Shown: in pieces, positions 1 through 11,700 of the stretch | Layout of the letters: the number at the start of each line of letters is the position of its first letter | How positions within the stretch are numbered: the stretch's first letter is position 1 | Assembly (NCBI GenBank): GCA_936450465.1 | Contig: OW388291.1 | Location: 81,109,436-81,173,435 of the forward strand | Direction: 5' to 3' | DNA: 64,000 bases | From: Gibbula magus | Taxonomy: Eukaryota; Mollusca; Gastropoda; Trochida; Trochidae | The notes under the pieces: generated by a model | Told to the model about the DNA's origin: nothing | What the model saw: the letters and a program-made list of their open reading frames with translations, nothing else | Databases searched by the model: none | Position numbers and translations under genes: made by a program

Positions 1-76
1 CTCACCCTTCAAATTCTCACTTTTGAATGTTTGTCACCCACCAAGTCTTAAACCATGCCAATGCTTGTTGTTTCAG

Positions 77-3000
77 TGCATTTAAGATACTTGTAGAAAG
101 TCGAGAGGACAGAATCCTGCTTATCTACAACCAGGGTCTTCAGATGATCACAGAGGTAGGTAAAAATGCTCTTGTCTTGCAATTTGTTAAAGAATGTTTT
201 GCATTTGTGTGTAGTCATCAAGTGTATACTTATTGCACACTTAAAATTATTTGATATCATTGCTTGAAATATTATGTTTCAGGCGTTCTTCACTCTGCAT
301 GCCATGTACCACGAGGCTACAGCGTGCCATGTGACGGGGGACATCGTGGATCTGCTGACTATTCTGCTCCACGTGTTGGAGTGTGGCAAGGAATGCCATG
401 AGAAGAAAGGTAGCAAGTTTTAAAATCTTTCGACATTATCAACCTCAAAGCTCCAAATTTTGAAGCATAAATAAGGTAAAATTACAAAAATTGGAAAGAA
501 ATTATAAGACAAATACATCAATCAACTAAATGTTACCTGAAGCCTCTATCTGTCATGTTAGGAAGTGTCTTTGTACTGCTGAAAACAGTCAATGCTTCAA
601 TAATGAAGCAATTATTCAAAAGTTTATTGGAGAAGCTGTTATCACAACTATTAATCCTTCATGTATGACTATGCAGGTGCACAGCTAGCGGACGTGAAGG
701 CGTATCTGTTGAACTGGGAGGAGAGGTACGAACTGGCCAAGAAGCTGCTGACTCTGCTCAACTCGTACACGCCACCTGAAGTCAGGAGTATCAGTCTAGG
801 TCAGTCAGATTGTGCTGTAAATTATAAATCTTGAAGGACAAAGGAAACCACTAGTTGTATGCAGTATATCATTGACGTGATATTTTAAAATTTTGCTAAA
901 TCTATGAAGGTGAAATAGTGTCTATACTACTGTCTTTGTCACCAGCGAATTTTGTGTGTCATACAATGGTGTTCTCGGCAGCGTAAAGCCAATGCAAATT
1001 ACGTTTGGTCCTAATGCAGGATTTTGACCATCCCAAAACACAACAGCATGATAATGTCTATTTATCTCTATGACTCTTAAAATGCGTATATAGGGGTTAT
1101 ATGTGAGAGATTACAAACAATTCTTGCATGTGAAAGCCAATCCTGATGCTAAATCAATCTTGGTCAGCGAGACACTTCTTTTCTACTTTCTCTGTCGAGA
1201 TAAATCTTGTCAGTCAGCAACCGAACACCTCAAACGTCACACGCAGTATTGTGAAAGTTTTATGTTGCAGAAATAGACTTTGTAGACATGTTACCTAAAC
1301 CAGTGATAATGTTTGAAAATATTTGTTTACAATACCATTTGCTTTTCTTTGCAGATGTGCTTAAGCAAATGATACTAACATTCCAAAGTGAGTGCATTGC
1401 CTGTATTGTACCAATCCTCGTTCAAGCTCACAGTGCTTTCCAGGACCAAAATATACCAGGTATGTGACATAAAATTAACTGTGTCATTTGCAGATGTATT
1501 TGTACAAGCAAATGTCACTATAATTAAATCTGTGTTGGTATGTTGATGTGTTGGTTCTACTGTGTTTTATGAGTTTTAAGACGACTTACTTGCAAGCTGC
1601 AATGCATAAACATATTTCCCTCTTACCATCACAATATCCTGAGATTAAGTTCTGCTTGATCGTGCTTGTGAATATTATCAAATATAATTGCAAAATGGAT
1701 TTCTAATGGAGATGTAATTTACTACACCTTCTATTTTAGTGACAACTGGACCATATTTCCCAAGGAAAGGCCAGAAACCAATTGGGTCCAAGTCCAATAT
1801 CCGTCCCCCGAGACCACAGTTCCAGATGTTCCTTCATGTCAGCCAGGTGGAGGTCCACAAGGTATGAAAGTTTCAGTGTATGAATATGTGAATTGTAATT
1901 GTGAGTTGAGAATTAAAAACTTTCTTTTTCATGCACCCCGACAAGTTATGTTCTGTACTTGACTGTGCTTGTTCATATTTTTAAAAGAAACAATATGCAT
2001 CTGTGAAATGACACCTGTTTCTTGTAATTTGGATGTTTTTATAAAGGTTTGACTAATGCGGGGAGTGGAACAAATAAACTCATTGATAATTTTAGCCTCA
2101 TGATTGTGTCTATCCATCTTCAGGGAGTGGATGAAGTGTATGACATTGCAATGTCCGAATTCATCATCCCCTATCATCAGCTGGTCGATGTCATGTGTCG
2201 GGTCGCGGTCAACATGCAGAACCTCAGTGAATCTCTCATCAGTTTAAGTGAGTATATCTTTAGAATATGTGATGCGTGTAGACTTCAAGTTGTTGATTAA
2301 AGATAACGCTTCATGTGATTGCCTTTAAACAGATTTTAATTTGGGTGCAATGCTACTTGGTTTGGGATGTCATAATGATTAACACCTTAAGCTTCAGGTC
2401 CAAAGCTTTGTATACTGATTCATGTTAGGGGCTAGAAACTTTTTTCCCTGTAGTAGATAGCTGTGTGACTATATTGTAATAGGTACAGTATCATCCAAGG
2501 GTTATTATTTGCAACCACTTCTCACAGTTTTCATCTCAATACATAGTGAAGAGAGAGATCTAACAGTTCTTGATTAGGAACTGGGTACCAAGGCCCTTTG
2601 AATCAATCCCACACCCAGTTGTGACTTGAATCATAACTCGCCCTAGAATTGACACAACAATTCTGTATTGTTTCCAGGTGCAATGCTGGCTTATGAAGCT
2701 GTTCCTCTCCACTCTCCATACTTCGCCAAACTATGGCTGGAAATCTATCATTCAGAGGTAACATGATAAAATGTGTCTCATATAGATGCCTCTCTAACAT
2801 TGAGGCAACCTGAAAAAAATCCTTTTAAATTATTAAAGTAGACTGAATGATCTTTGTAAGTTCTGTTTCCACACCAGCCTTGGTGTCAAGGAATTTATGA
2901 AGCAAAGATATGGTTATTAACATTACCTATATTTGTCAACTAAAGCTCAGAATTGAAAGACTGAAGACATCCATGTTAACTAACATTATGTATGACAGCA

Positions 3001-4611
3001 GGTTGACCGGAACTACATCAAGATTCTGTGCAACACGAGCTACTTCATCGACTACATTGACTCTGTGTTCATGGACGAACGCTTGTCCCTCAACAACCAC
3101 ATCATCTACCAGTTCTTCTGCAACTTCTTCCCCAAGGTGTACCAGCAGGTGCTCAGTGACCAGGGCCGCACCTTGCTCGACAGTCTTGTAGTCTCCATCA
3201 CCGCTGAGAAGGCCACACTAGAGAACATGAAGTCAGAGAGGGAGCTCTTTACTATCTGTGATAGGGTCTGTGGGGTGAGTGGCGTTCCTACTTCCGTAAC
3301 TCAGTGGTAGTGGGATAGAAGATAAGCTGCTGTCCGTCAATAGATCTTTGTGATAGGTTTAACCCTGTAATAAAATTACTCCTACAATATTTGGAGATAA
3401 CTTATCTTCAGACGGTAGCCAATCCTGGATGTTTCCTGTGTTGACGATCTGTAATTCCTGTAAATTGGCAACTATGGATGGTTTGACATAGAGTAACAGT
3501 GACTGCAGTAGGAGTATGTGGTGCTCTATGCAGTCGGAATTTGACAAATCAATAATGTTAAAATTTGTCAGGACGTGTCTGGATGGGTATTTTGCTGTGG
3601 TACCTAATCCTGCAGCTGTTCACTTGATGGCAGACAAGTTTTTGTAAAAGTTGTTACTGAATTCCAGGATCTGCGGACAATGTTGCTGATCTTCACTGTG
3701 CAAATGCCTAAGACGATGAACCCGATGTTGCTCGAGAGCCTACACTACATCCTGCGTGTGTGTCGGGAACACCAACAGCAGCGTGCGGAGATGGAGGCTA
3801 CAGCTGCTGCAGAGGCCAGGCGAAAACAGGAAGCTGCGGAGAAAGAGGCAGCGGTGGACAGCGACGGTGGTGAAGAGGAAGAGGAGGAGGAGGAGGAAAC
3901 ATCCAGTAAGAAGGAGGAAGATTCAGGTTAGTATTTTTGTGACATAACCTCACCTTGAAGTGAGTTCTTTTCAAGCAAGGACAAATTTATGAGTGACCTT
4001 GTATTTGTGTAAATGCTTTCTAAATGTCCCCAGTTATCAATTTCTTTATATAAAACTGCTTCACCTTCTTCAAATGAACTACTTTATGGTTTTCAGGTGA
4101 GACTCCATCAAAGAGACGTAGACTCAGCAGTGAAGACAGTGAGAAATCAGACAGCAAGAAATCTACCCCCGAGAAAACAGAAGAAAAAGAGAAAGATAAG
4201 AAATCAGAATCAACTGAAAATGTCAAGACATCTGATGAATCTGATGAAAAATCAACCACAAAAAAGACAACAGAATCTCCAAAGAAAACACCTGAGAAAG
4301 TTGAACCTGTTCCATCAACAAGCTCAAGTCAACAGCCAGTCCCGAGTACAAGCACAGGGGGAGTAACTCCATCAAACCCTCCTCGCAACACCTCTCCAGA
4401 ATCCTCGGGAGCAGGGCGGGTTACCCCCCAGACAAGTCGACCTGGACCCTCCTCTCAGACCAAATCCCACCCACAAGTGTCTTCATCCACCTCACAAAGT
4501 AGTTCTCGGGCTGGAGGTGCAACCTCTGCAACTCCCAGAGAGAGACCAAACAAAGTGGACATGGTGGCTAAACATATAGAACATATTCTCAGTCTTATTG
4601 AGAAAAAATAG
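77..4611 (+). CDS. USP34: C-terminal part of a USP34-like ubiquitin carboxyl-terminal hydrolase (10 exons, 5' end outside window)
   Basis: Exons read from GT-AG borders and frame: 77-155, 283-409, 677-799, 1355-1459, 1740-1861, 2124-2247, 2678-2757, 3002-3274, 3668-3926 and 4097-4611. All phases join and give about 601 residues ending at TAG 4609-4611. The visible part is a helical, mostly globular tail (motifs NYIKILCNTSYFIDYID, VFMDERLS, FTVQMPKTMNPMLLES). A run of glutamates follows (nt 3876-3898), then a basic KRRRLSS nuclear-localisation-like motif at the start of the last exon and a Ser/Thr/Pro-rich disordered tail. USP34 is a giant (about 3,500 residue) deubiquitinase that positively regulates Wnt signalling. 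Its catalytic Cys and His boxes lie upstream and are not in this window, so enzyme activity cannot be judged here. Identity rests on recalled similarity of the tail and on the convergent AHSA1 neighbour. Another large USP is possible. Confidence 0.62.
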
Positions 4612-4847
4612 ATATACTCAAAGCAACATGGAATCAAAATAGTCGTCAGTTGAGAAATGATGCTATTGCATCAGGAAGTAAATCCTTGCCTGAAATTTGA
4701 AATCTAAAACTGCATTCAACTCTGTTGCAGTGTGAAAGAAAAGATGTGAAAGTCATTTTATGTGGTTCTTAAATATTGTTCAAGCTGAGTATAATATCGT
4801 CAGCTTTTTATATATGTAAGCAAGTTTTTTTGCTTATTCAAAATTAA

Positions 4848-4853
4848 AATAAA
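4848..4853 (+). terminator. candidate poly(A) signal of the USP34-like gene
   Basis: AATAAA lies 237 bp after the stop codon in AT-rich DNA. It is the first canonical hexamer downstream of the stop. A longer 3' UTR is possible because no other gene is seen before 8.7 kb. Confidence 0.45.
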
Positions 4854-7183
4854 TGTTGAATGGTGCTCTGCTAAAAGAATCACGATCACTCCTGAATTGA
4901 ATGTCTAAATGATATTTGTTTCAAGATGTTATTGTTTAATTACAGTGTTGTTCATGACAAAAATAGTGATCATGAGAATGATTTTATCGCTGGTGAACAC
5001 ATCATATTAAGAGATTGAGAAGTCTCTGTGACGCATCAAGATTTATGAAAGAAAGAATTGCTCAGCAATTGAGGCCTCGAGAAGGTCGTTACTGTGATTG
5101 TGTGTATAAAGGACTTCAAGTCGTGTGAGAAGATTGAGTTGTGTATAAGATTTTAAAATTGTGATAAAAGGATATATTATCTTGTTATGAAAGAATATGA
5201 GTATGGTCAGAAGTCATTGAATTGCGAGAAATGAGTCTGTGAGTATGGAGCCTGATTGATACAAACCATTTTCTTACATTACTTGGTTCGTCTCATCCTG
5301 GTGTGTGAAATCTTTCATCCTGCCTTAATAGTAAAGAGAAGGAGACAGAAATATGGGTATACTTGGTTTGATTTGAACCAGCTAACAGCCGGTGTTGAAC
5401 CCGTGCGCCAACATGTAATCTGACTCAATGCATGGGGTTTACTACAACCAAAATCGACTCATTTCGGTTGACACCTGGTGGCTCAACCTTGTTCAGACAT
5501 TCTAAAACAAGTGTCTCAGCTGGGGAACTGACAGGCAATCAGATGACACCGGCTTATCAGCTGTGGACAAACAAAGTGTACTGTATGATCTTCAGTTTGT
5601 CAGTCATCAACTTTCACTTTCTTAGCTCAGTTGAGTAATATGTGTACCTTTGAATTCATTTAAATAGCTTGAAAGGATTCAGTATTAGTTTACAAAGTGA
5701 TGAATTTTAGATAATACAGTTGGAATTGTCCTCAGATATGTGTTACTATCAATTTGAATGTATTTTATACACTAAGTTGAGTATTTTATTTGACATATCA
5801 GCAAATTGCAAGCTTGAGATATTTTGCTGGATCTGTTTGAAATCTCTTTGTGGCTGTCTATTAATTCGTTCACCTGCTGAAACGTTTGTCATAATGAATA
5901 TTGTTTCTTTATCACCATTACTATCTTTATTTTAATGGCTCAAGCCAAATTATTTTATGATACTTCAGCGAGTAAACTGAAAAACATTACTATTCATAGA
6001 TTTTAATTGATTTAATTTATCTCTTTTGGTAATCCTCAGTTGTATAAATGTTGTAACAATAGGCTGTAAATTTAATGAATTCATTTCAAGTAGTCAAAAC
6101 GAACACTAGACTAAATCATTAGATTTCTCATGACTGCAGAGAGAAAGTGTTTGTTCAATTTAATTAAAGATATATTTAATAAGAGGCAAACCTAGTTCTC
6201 TGACATGTGCCAACCTTGATACAATGATGTGTGAAAGATACTACAAGTCATTTAGCCATAATACATCCGAAATCCAGTGATGTGTGTAGACTTCCTTCCT
6301 TCCTGTGTATATAGTGGTCCTTTGTTTGTATTTATGTGCGGACTGCCGAGAGATGAGAGAGAAAGTGATAAAATGATGCATGATGATATGTGTGCTCCAT
6401 GGGCTTGCCATTGTCGCTGCAGTCTTTATATTGTATTGTCAGTCTGGAATATATACTAAAACAATTTTCAAGAAAAGCTTGTGTTATTTTGTTTTTGAAG
6501 AGAACAGTAGTTGTGACACGATCGTCCCTCTAAATCATGAGCAAGTAATAGATGATGCCACAGGAGGAAACCTGGTATATTGCGTACACTCACTTAAACC
6601 AGTGGATCTCTTTAACAAGGGACAACAAATCTGTTATTCATTTCATTGATTTGGAGTTAAAGATCTGGTGAAATGCATTTTTCTCAAGAATGACAGATGA
6701 GTATCTCTACGTATATTGTATATCGGAATCAATTGAGCATAAAATCGAGACAATATACACTTGCAATTGATTATTAAGACTGCAAGAGGTAATTTACCCA
6801 TTTTACCAATACCATGATTTCTGCCGGGAAACGTTTTGAGAAGAATTTATGAGGTGTGTTAAATCGCCAAAAACACATGTTTATGCAATAATTATGTAAT
6901 TGTCATCTGCGGAATTACTTAGTTGGATATCTAAACATTTGATATATAGAAAATTTAAGTTGTTTGATTGAAGATTAAAATGTTGCGAAATTACGTTGAA
7001 TTATGACTATCGCCGAAAATCAGACGTCATCCCTTCAGGGACCACATCCCCGCTGGGGCTTTTTTAAAAAAAAACTGTATATAAGTAATTTATGGACCAA
7101 TTTCAGAAATTTAAAATCCAGCAATTGACATCCCATTTCAAGAATCCGATTTTGACCATATGTCATTTCATCTATCCTTTAAA
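4854..7183. other. gene-free stretch downstream of the USP34-like gene
   Basis: Both strands hold only short open frames (90 codons or fewer) with no recognisable protein signal, in AT-rich DNA. It may include an extended 3' UTR. I see no tandem array, tRNA or inverted-repeat element here. Confidence 0.5.
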
Positions 7184-7499
7184 GGTGAGCTGAGGTGAGT
7201 TGGGTTTTAACGCCGCTTTCAAGAGTATTTCACTTATATCGCGGCTGCTAGTATTACGGCAGGGAGAAAACCCGCAACGCCATGTGGCTATGCATTGCGG
7301 TGAAACCTGCGAGCATCGGCTGGAATTAGCAAACCATGGGTGGTACTACGCTGAACTTCAGTGTAACATTGCACCCAAACCTTACTGCCTGTAGAACAGT
7401 TCTCTACTGCAGACAAAGTTGCCGTGCCCCTGGCGGGATTCGAACCCCGGACCTCTTGGTCCGAAGCCGAACGCGCTAACCACTGCGCTATCCCGCCCC
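7184..7499 (-). mobile_element. tRNA-derived SINE, intact, with target-site duplication
   Basis: Read on the minus strand it starts with a tRNA-like head (GGGCGGGATAGCGCAGTGG, internal A box, then B box GGTTCGAATCC) at 7436-7499. An unrelated body follows ('gtaccacccatggtt', 'catagccacatggcg'). The 3' tail reads 'gaaatactcttgaaagc', 'ggcgttaaaacccaactc', then acctc repeats. The 12-bp direct repeat ctatcctttaaa flanks it at 7172-7183 and 7500-7511, marking target-primed insertion. Two more copies occur at 31935-32247 and 54121-54365. The tRNA-like head is part of the SINE and should not be annotated as a functional tRNA gene. Confidence 0.85.
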
Positions 7500-7511
7500 C
7501 TATCCTTTAAA

Positions 7512-8716
7512 AGCATGGATTTACTTTGTTCTCAGTTGTTTGTTAAGCCCAGGTGCAAATAATATTGCAATGCATAAAAGATCAAAGTAAAATAAGTTTC
7601 TGATTTAATTATAGTTAAATAATCCTTGGGCGGGATTCTTGCTGCTGAAGTCATAGTATTGTAATGCCAACTCCCTGGCGATAATCTGAATTCTATAGTA
7701 AAAAAACCCCAATGTATATCCTAAGACATTTAACACAAGTAGTTTCTCCTGTGAAACATTAATAATAATACTTTATTACCCCAAAAGGAATTCATTTTGT
7801 ATTTAGGGGTGCAGGTTAGAGATATGTATTGAATCGTGGCAGCTGTATCGTATAACCAAGTTCAGAAAGTATGGATCATTCAGTTTTATGTTTCAGACTA
7901 TTTTTAAAATTCCCAATATTTTCATGTTGAAATACTATAATGAGAAAGCATTTACTGTATTTGACAAGATAAGAAATAAATTTCACTGTATATCATTGCA
8001 CGCTAAAAACATGGGTGATGATGTAATTTAAGTTCAAAGCAATAACCAATCGCAAGATGTCCAGGAATTCTATAATCTATTGTCATCATTTGGTTTCTCG
8101 TAGTACATGAGGTTGTGGAATCATTCTGTCACTGCATTGAAAGAAACAAGAATCTACCTTACATACATATTTATTCACACAAATTTCCTTCACAATTAAA
8201 TGCTCTATATCAGTTGTAGTCATATTGCAAAGGGACCAATATAAATTAAATAGTTTGACATAACACATAGATCTTGAAGTTTTTCACAAATATTAGAGTT
8301 TGTATCACTGGGTGAAAAATACCTCTTATTCAAGCAAAAAATCAAATTTGCTTCAAAGGGACAATAAAAGTGTAATCAAATCATCTCTAGGGGAGCTTTT
8401 GGAAAGAATGTGAATGACCAGTCTACATTACTAAATGCAGTTTCATATCTGTTAAAATATGACCGTAATGAAGGACACAAAAATGCAGTTAAATAGTATT
8501 ATCATCATCTTTCAAATCTGAAGTCTCCATAATGTTCTTGTCAATGTGTTTTCTATGTTCTGTCACACGACCATGCTGGAGAAGATTTTCCTTCAAACAT
8601 CGAATTGCTGATTCACTCAAGACCTGAAAGCCATGTCTTGGTTGGAATGCACATTCCTCCTGTTTGTGACACTATTGTCACTTGGTAAATTGTCATTGTG
8701 TCTAATTACTCCTTCA
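7512..8716. other. gene-free interval, includes AHSA1 3' UTR
   Basis: No supported ORF. The right part should be the AHSA1 3' UTR: on the minus strand the hexamer AATAAA (tttatt on the plus strand, 8170-8175) lies about 540 bp past the AHSA1 stop. The remainder is AT-rich with no repeat signature that I recognise. Confidence 0.5.
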
Positions 8717-11700
8717 TCAAAATAATCTAGCAGAAAATCCAAAGGCGTGGTTCATGCGTTCCCAATAGTGGTTCTTCCAACCCTGTAACGTACTGTCATA
8801 TTCTGAGTCTGGCACACCTAATTGGGTCAGTTTCAGTAACGTATGATCATCTTTTTCTTCAAATTCTATTGTAACTTCTGAATAATGCTCAGCCGGCCAG
8901 GATTTCACCCTCCATTTCTTCACAATCTTCTTGTCAGGGACCTAGAAATAATTTAAACCTTATTAATTTTGTGCACTGTCAATATAAAAGACTGAAAGTT
9001 TCAAAAGCATTCAGTAGCTGATCAGTAAGCTTCCATTGCTGATCCAAAATCATTATGGCAAACTCATTTTAAAACTTTATTTTATCGTAAATCCTTCAAG
9101 ATTTGGAAATTTATCTATATACACAATCATTGGCCCTTTTTATTGAAATACAGAAAATTCATTTGTATCACATATGAATGAACTTGATAATTTCAGGACT
9201 ACGAAATTTGAAATCATCATTTGTATTGAAACAACATACCAGCTCTATAAATTCTCCTGTAACATGGCCGCCCATCAGAGAAAACTTTTCTCCTTTAGCT
9301 GGTTCCAGTACTGCAGACCCGCCAGTGAAAGCTTCAACCATCTGACACAATAAATGGATCAAATTACAAATCCAAGTAAACAGCCTGAACAAGATTCAGA
9401 TTACAATTAGCTGTAATTTAGTTAGTCAAACTAACTTTTGAACTAACAACATTATTATCCTCAGGTTCCTCAACTTCCCCCGAAAGACCAAACTGTTGTC
9501 TTCATCACAGACTAAATTAAGCATTACTGCATTTCATCACCTTTTCTGTATTAGCTTGTCAATCAACATGCTGCACATCCAGTCCATTCACAAATCTAGG
9601 GACTAAAACCAACATGGCAACCTCCATGTCGTTATCAGTAGTCTAGCATTTGCTTTACAAGGATGCAGCAATTGTTTTTATTCATATGAAACCATGCATA
9701 GTAGGGCAGGGGACTGGAAGATGGAGATGAATTATAATCATCGGTGAGGTCGCTCTATCAAACCACGATTTGTGATGGACATTAAGACTTAAATCAGCCA
9801 GTGTTAGAAACTGGTTCAAGTTACTGCCTAGAAACAGTCGTGTTACCTCAAGTACATACATAACATATATAACATACAATAAATACAATAGAATGTTTTT
9901 ATCTAAGAAGTGATGAAGAAATCAGACAAACTTCAATTAATTTTGAATACCGTAATGAAATAAACACAATTTCTATGGGACAATCCTGCCATGCACATTC
10001 ACGTACCCCTCTGTCTGTTAGGGCCCTGTATACATCAGCAGCCCTACATTTGAACTCCTCCTTGGTGACGAGTTTCTTGGTGTGGATGCGTACCCCGAGA
10101 CCAGCCATCTGGCTGCTGCAGTTGCTTACCACTTTGTTCATCTCTTCTTTCACTTTGTTCTACAACACAACAAGCCTCAGTAACCCACCTGTATTTTTTC
10201 TCATCACATAACATAGGTTATAGGTTCACAAACAGGATTTTTCTAGCATCGCATATCATGTGACACAAAGAGTCAGTAAACTCAGATTTGTAATTCAGAA
10301 AAAAATGAATATATTTATTCATTTGATATGATATGGGTAACATTTTAAACAGGCAGAGGTAAATATGTTAAATGGGTTAGTTAAATGAAATTTTAGATAT
10401 TTTTTTCATTCATGCTCAAAAACTGTCTTACCTCTTTTTTAGGAAGCTTTGGTGCTTTGGCATCTTTAGTGGGTAGGATTATACCTTGACCATACTCTGC
10501 AAACGTTCACGTTCATTACATAATATTTTTGTAAACATTGTTCAGCTCACTTGAGATGATCAGAAAATTATCTTACAATTTATTAAATTGGTCAGCAATG
10601 GAAATGTCTTTTTAGATGAAATGAAGCATACTTTATTTTCTTGGGTCCAACCTGTTTTCATGAACTTGTTAAAAAGTAAAAAGCATATATCTTGCTTGAC
10701 ACATGAATGATGCACAAAGTTACCTCAAAATACCTTGAATACTATTTGAGTTCTCAGCTTCTGGTCTGTAAACAAAAAACCCTGACGCACGCCAAAATAA
10801 CAAAAAGCATTGACGCACACAAATACTCGGAGCTCATTTCTATACCCCCTTCGTATAAAAATTGGCCCGAAATTTTACCTTGCCAATTGAAATGGCAAAA
10901 TGAAACATTTCCAGCTCTGACAAGGTTATTTACTGTCATATGGACTGTAGTTTATACAGATGATCAGACTGAGATTTTACATGCATAAACAATGTTTAGT
11001 CTATAAATATCATAAACCTACGTTCTCGTAACTGTTTGATGTATTCCCCCATCTTGGCCTGTATTGCTTTAGTTCCATTCTTCCTCATGACCTCCTTCAC
11101 CTGATAAGCATCTTCGCTGGCGCTGTCACAGCCTACATTCACCTGAACAAGAGCAAACAAACATCCTAATTTAACTCAGTTTTTGTAAAATATATAAAAT
11201 GAAAAAATTTTGTAATGTACTGACTACACTGATTATTCTTACTTTTAAGAAATATATAAAGTACATAATGTTTCAAATCATGAGAAATAACAAAATCTGG
11301 AAAATATGCTCTTAAACCAGGGTACATGTATTTCAAATTTTATTTTTAAAAGAAATTCAAAAAGAAGAGACAGAACTAATAATAGTGTATTTCTTACATC
11401 TATTTCTTCTGGGTCATTTTCTTCACTTAAGTTTGGTATGTCAAATTCTCCTTTGTATTTGATTTTTGATGACTTCAGATTTCCTGTTTGAAAAAGAAAC
11501 ATAATTTATAGTTGGTGCTGAAATACTAAACAACTAAACAAGAGCAACAATCAAGAATGACAAATTTTGAAAGAACGATACGTGTCTATCTGAAAACAAG
11601 GATAGGGTCGCCAACTGTCAGTATAAATCTTCTGGAAGAACTTTAGAAATTCTTTTCAATAATGGCAATGCATAAGTTTAACCCTTTGATTTGCCAATGC

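Noticed and set aside
27..254. 75-codon open frame starting MFVTHQ
   Set aside because: It reads through an intron acceptor (76) and a donor (156). Only 77-155 is exon of the USP34-like gene.
7436..7499. tRNA gene on the minus strand
   Set aside because: It is the head of a SINE with body, tail and target duplication, and recurs at 31935 and 54121.
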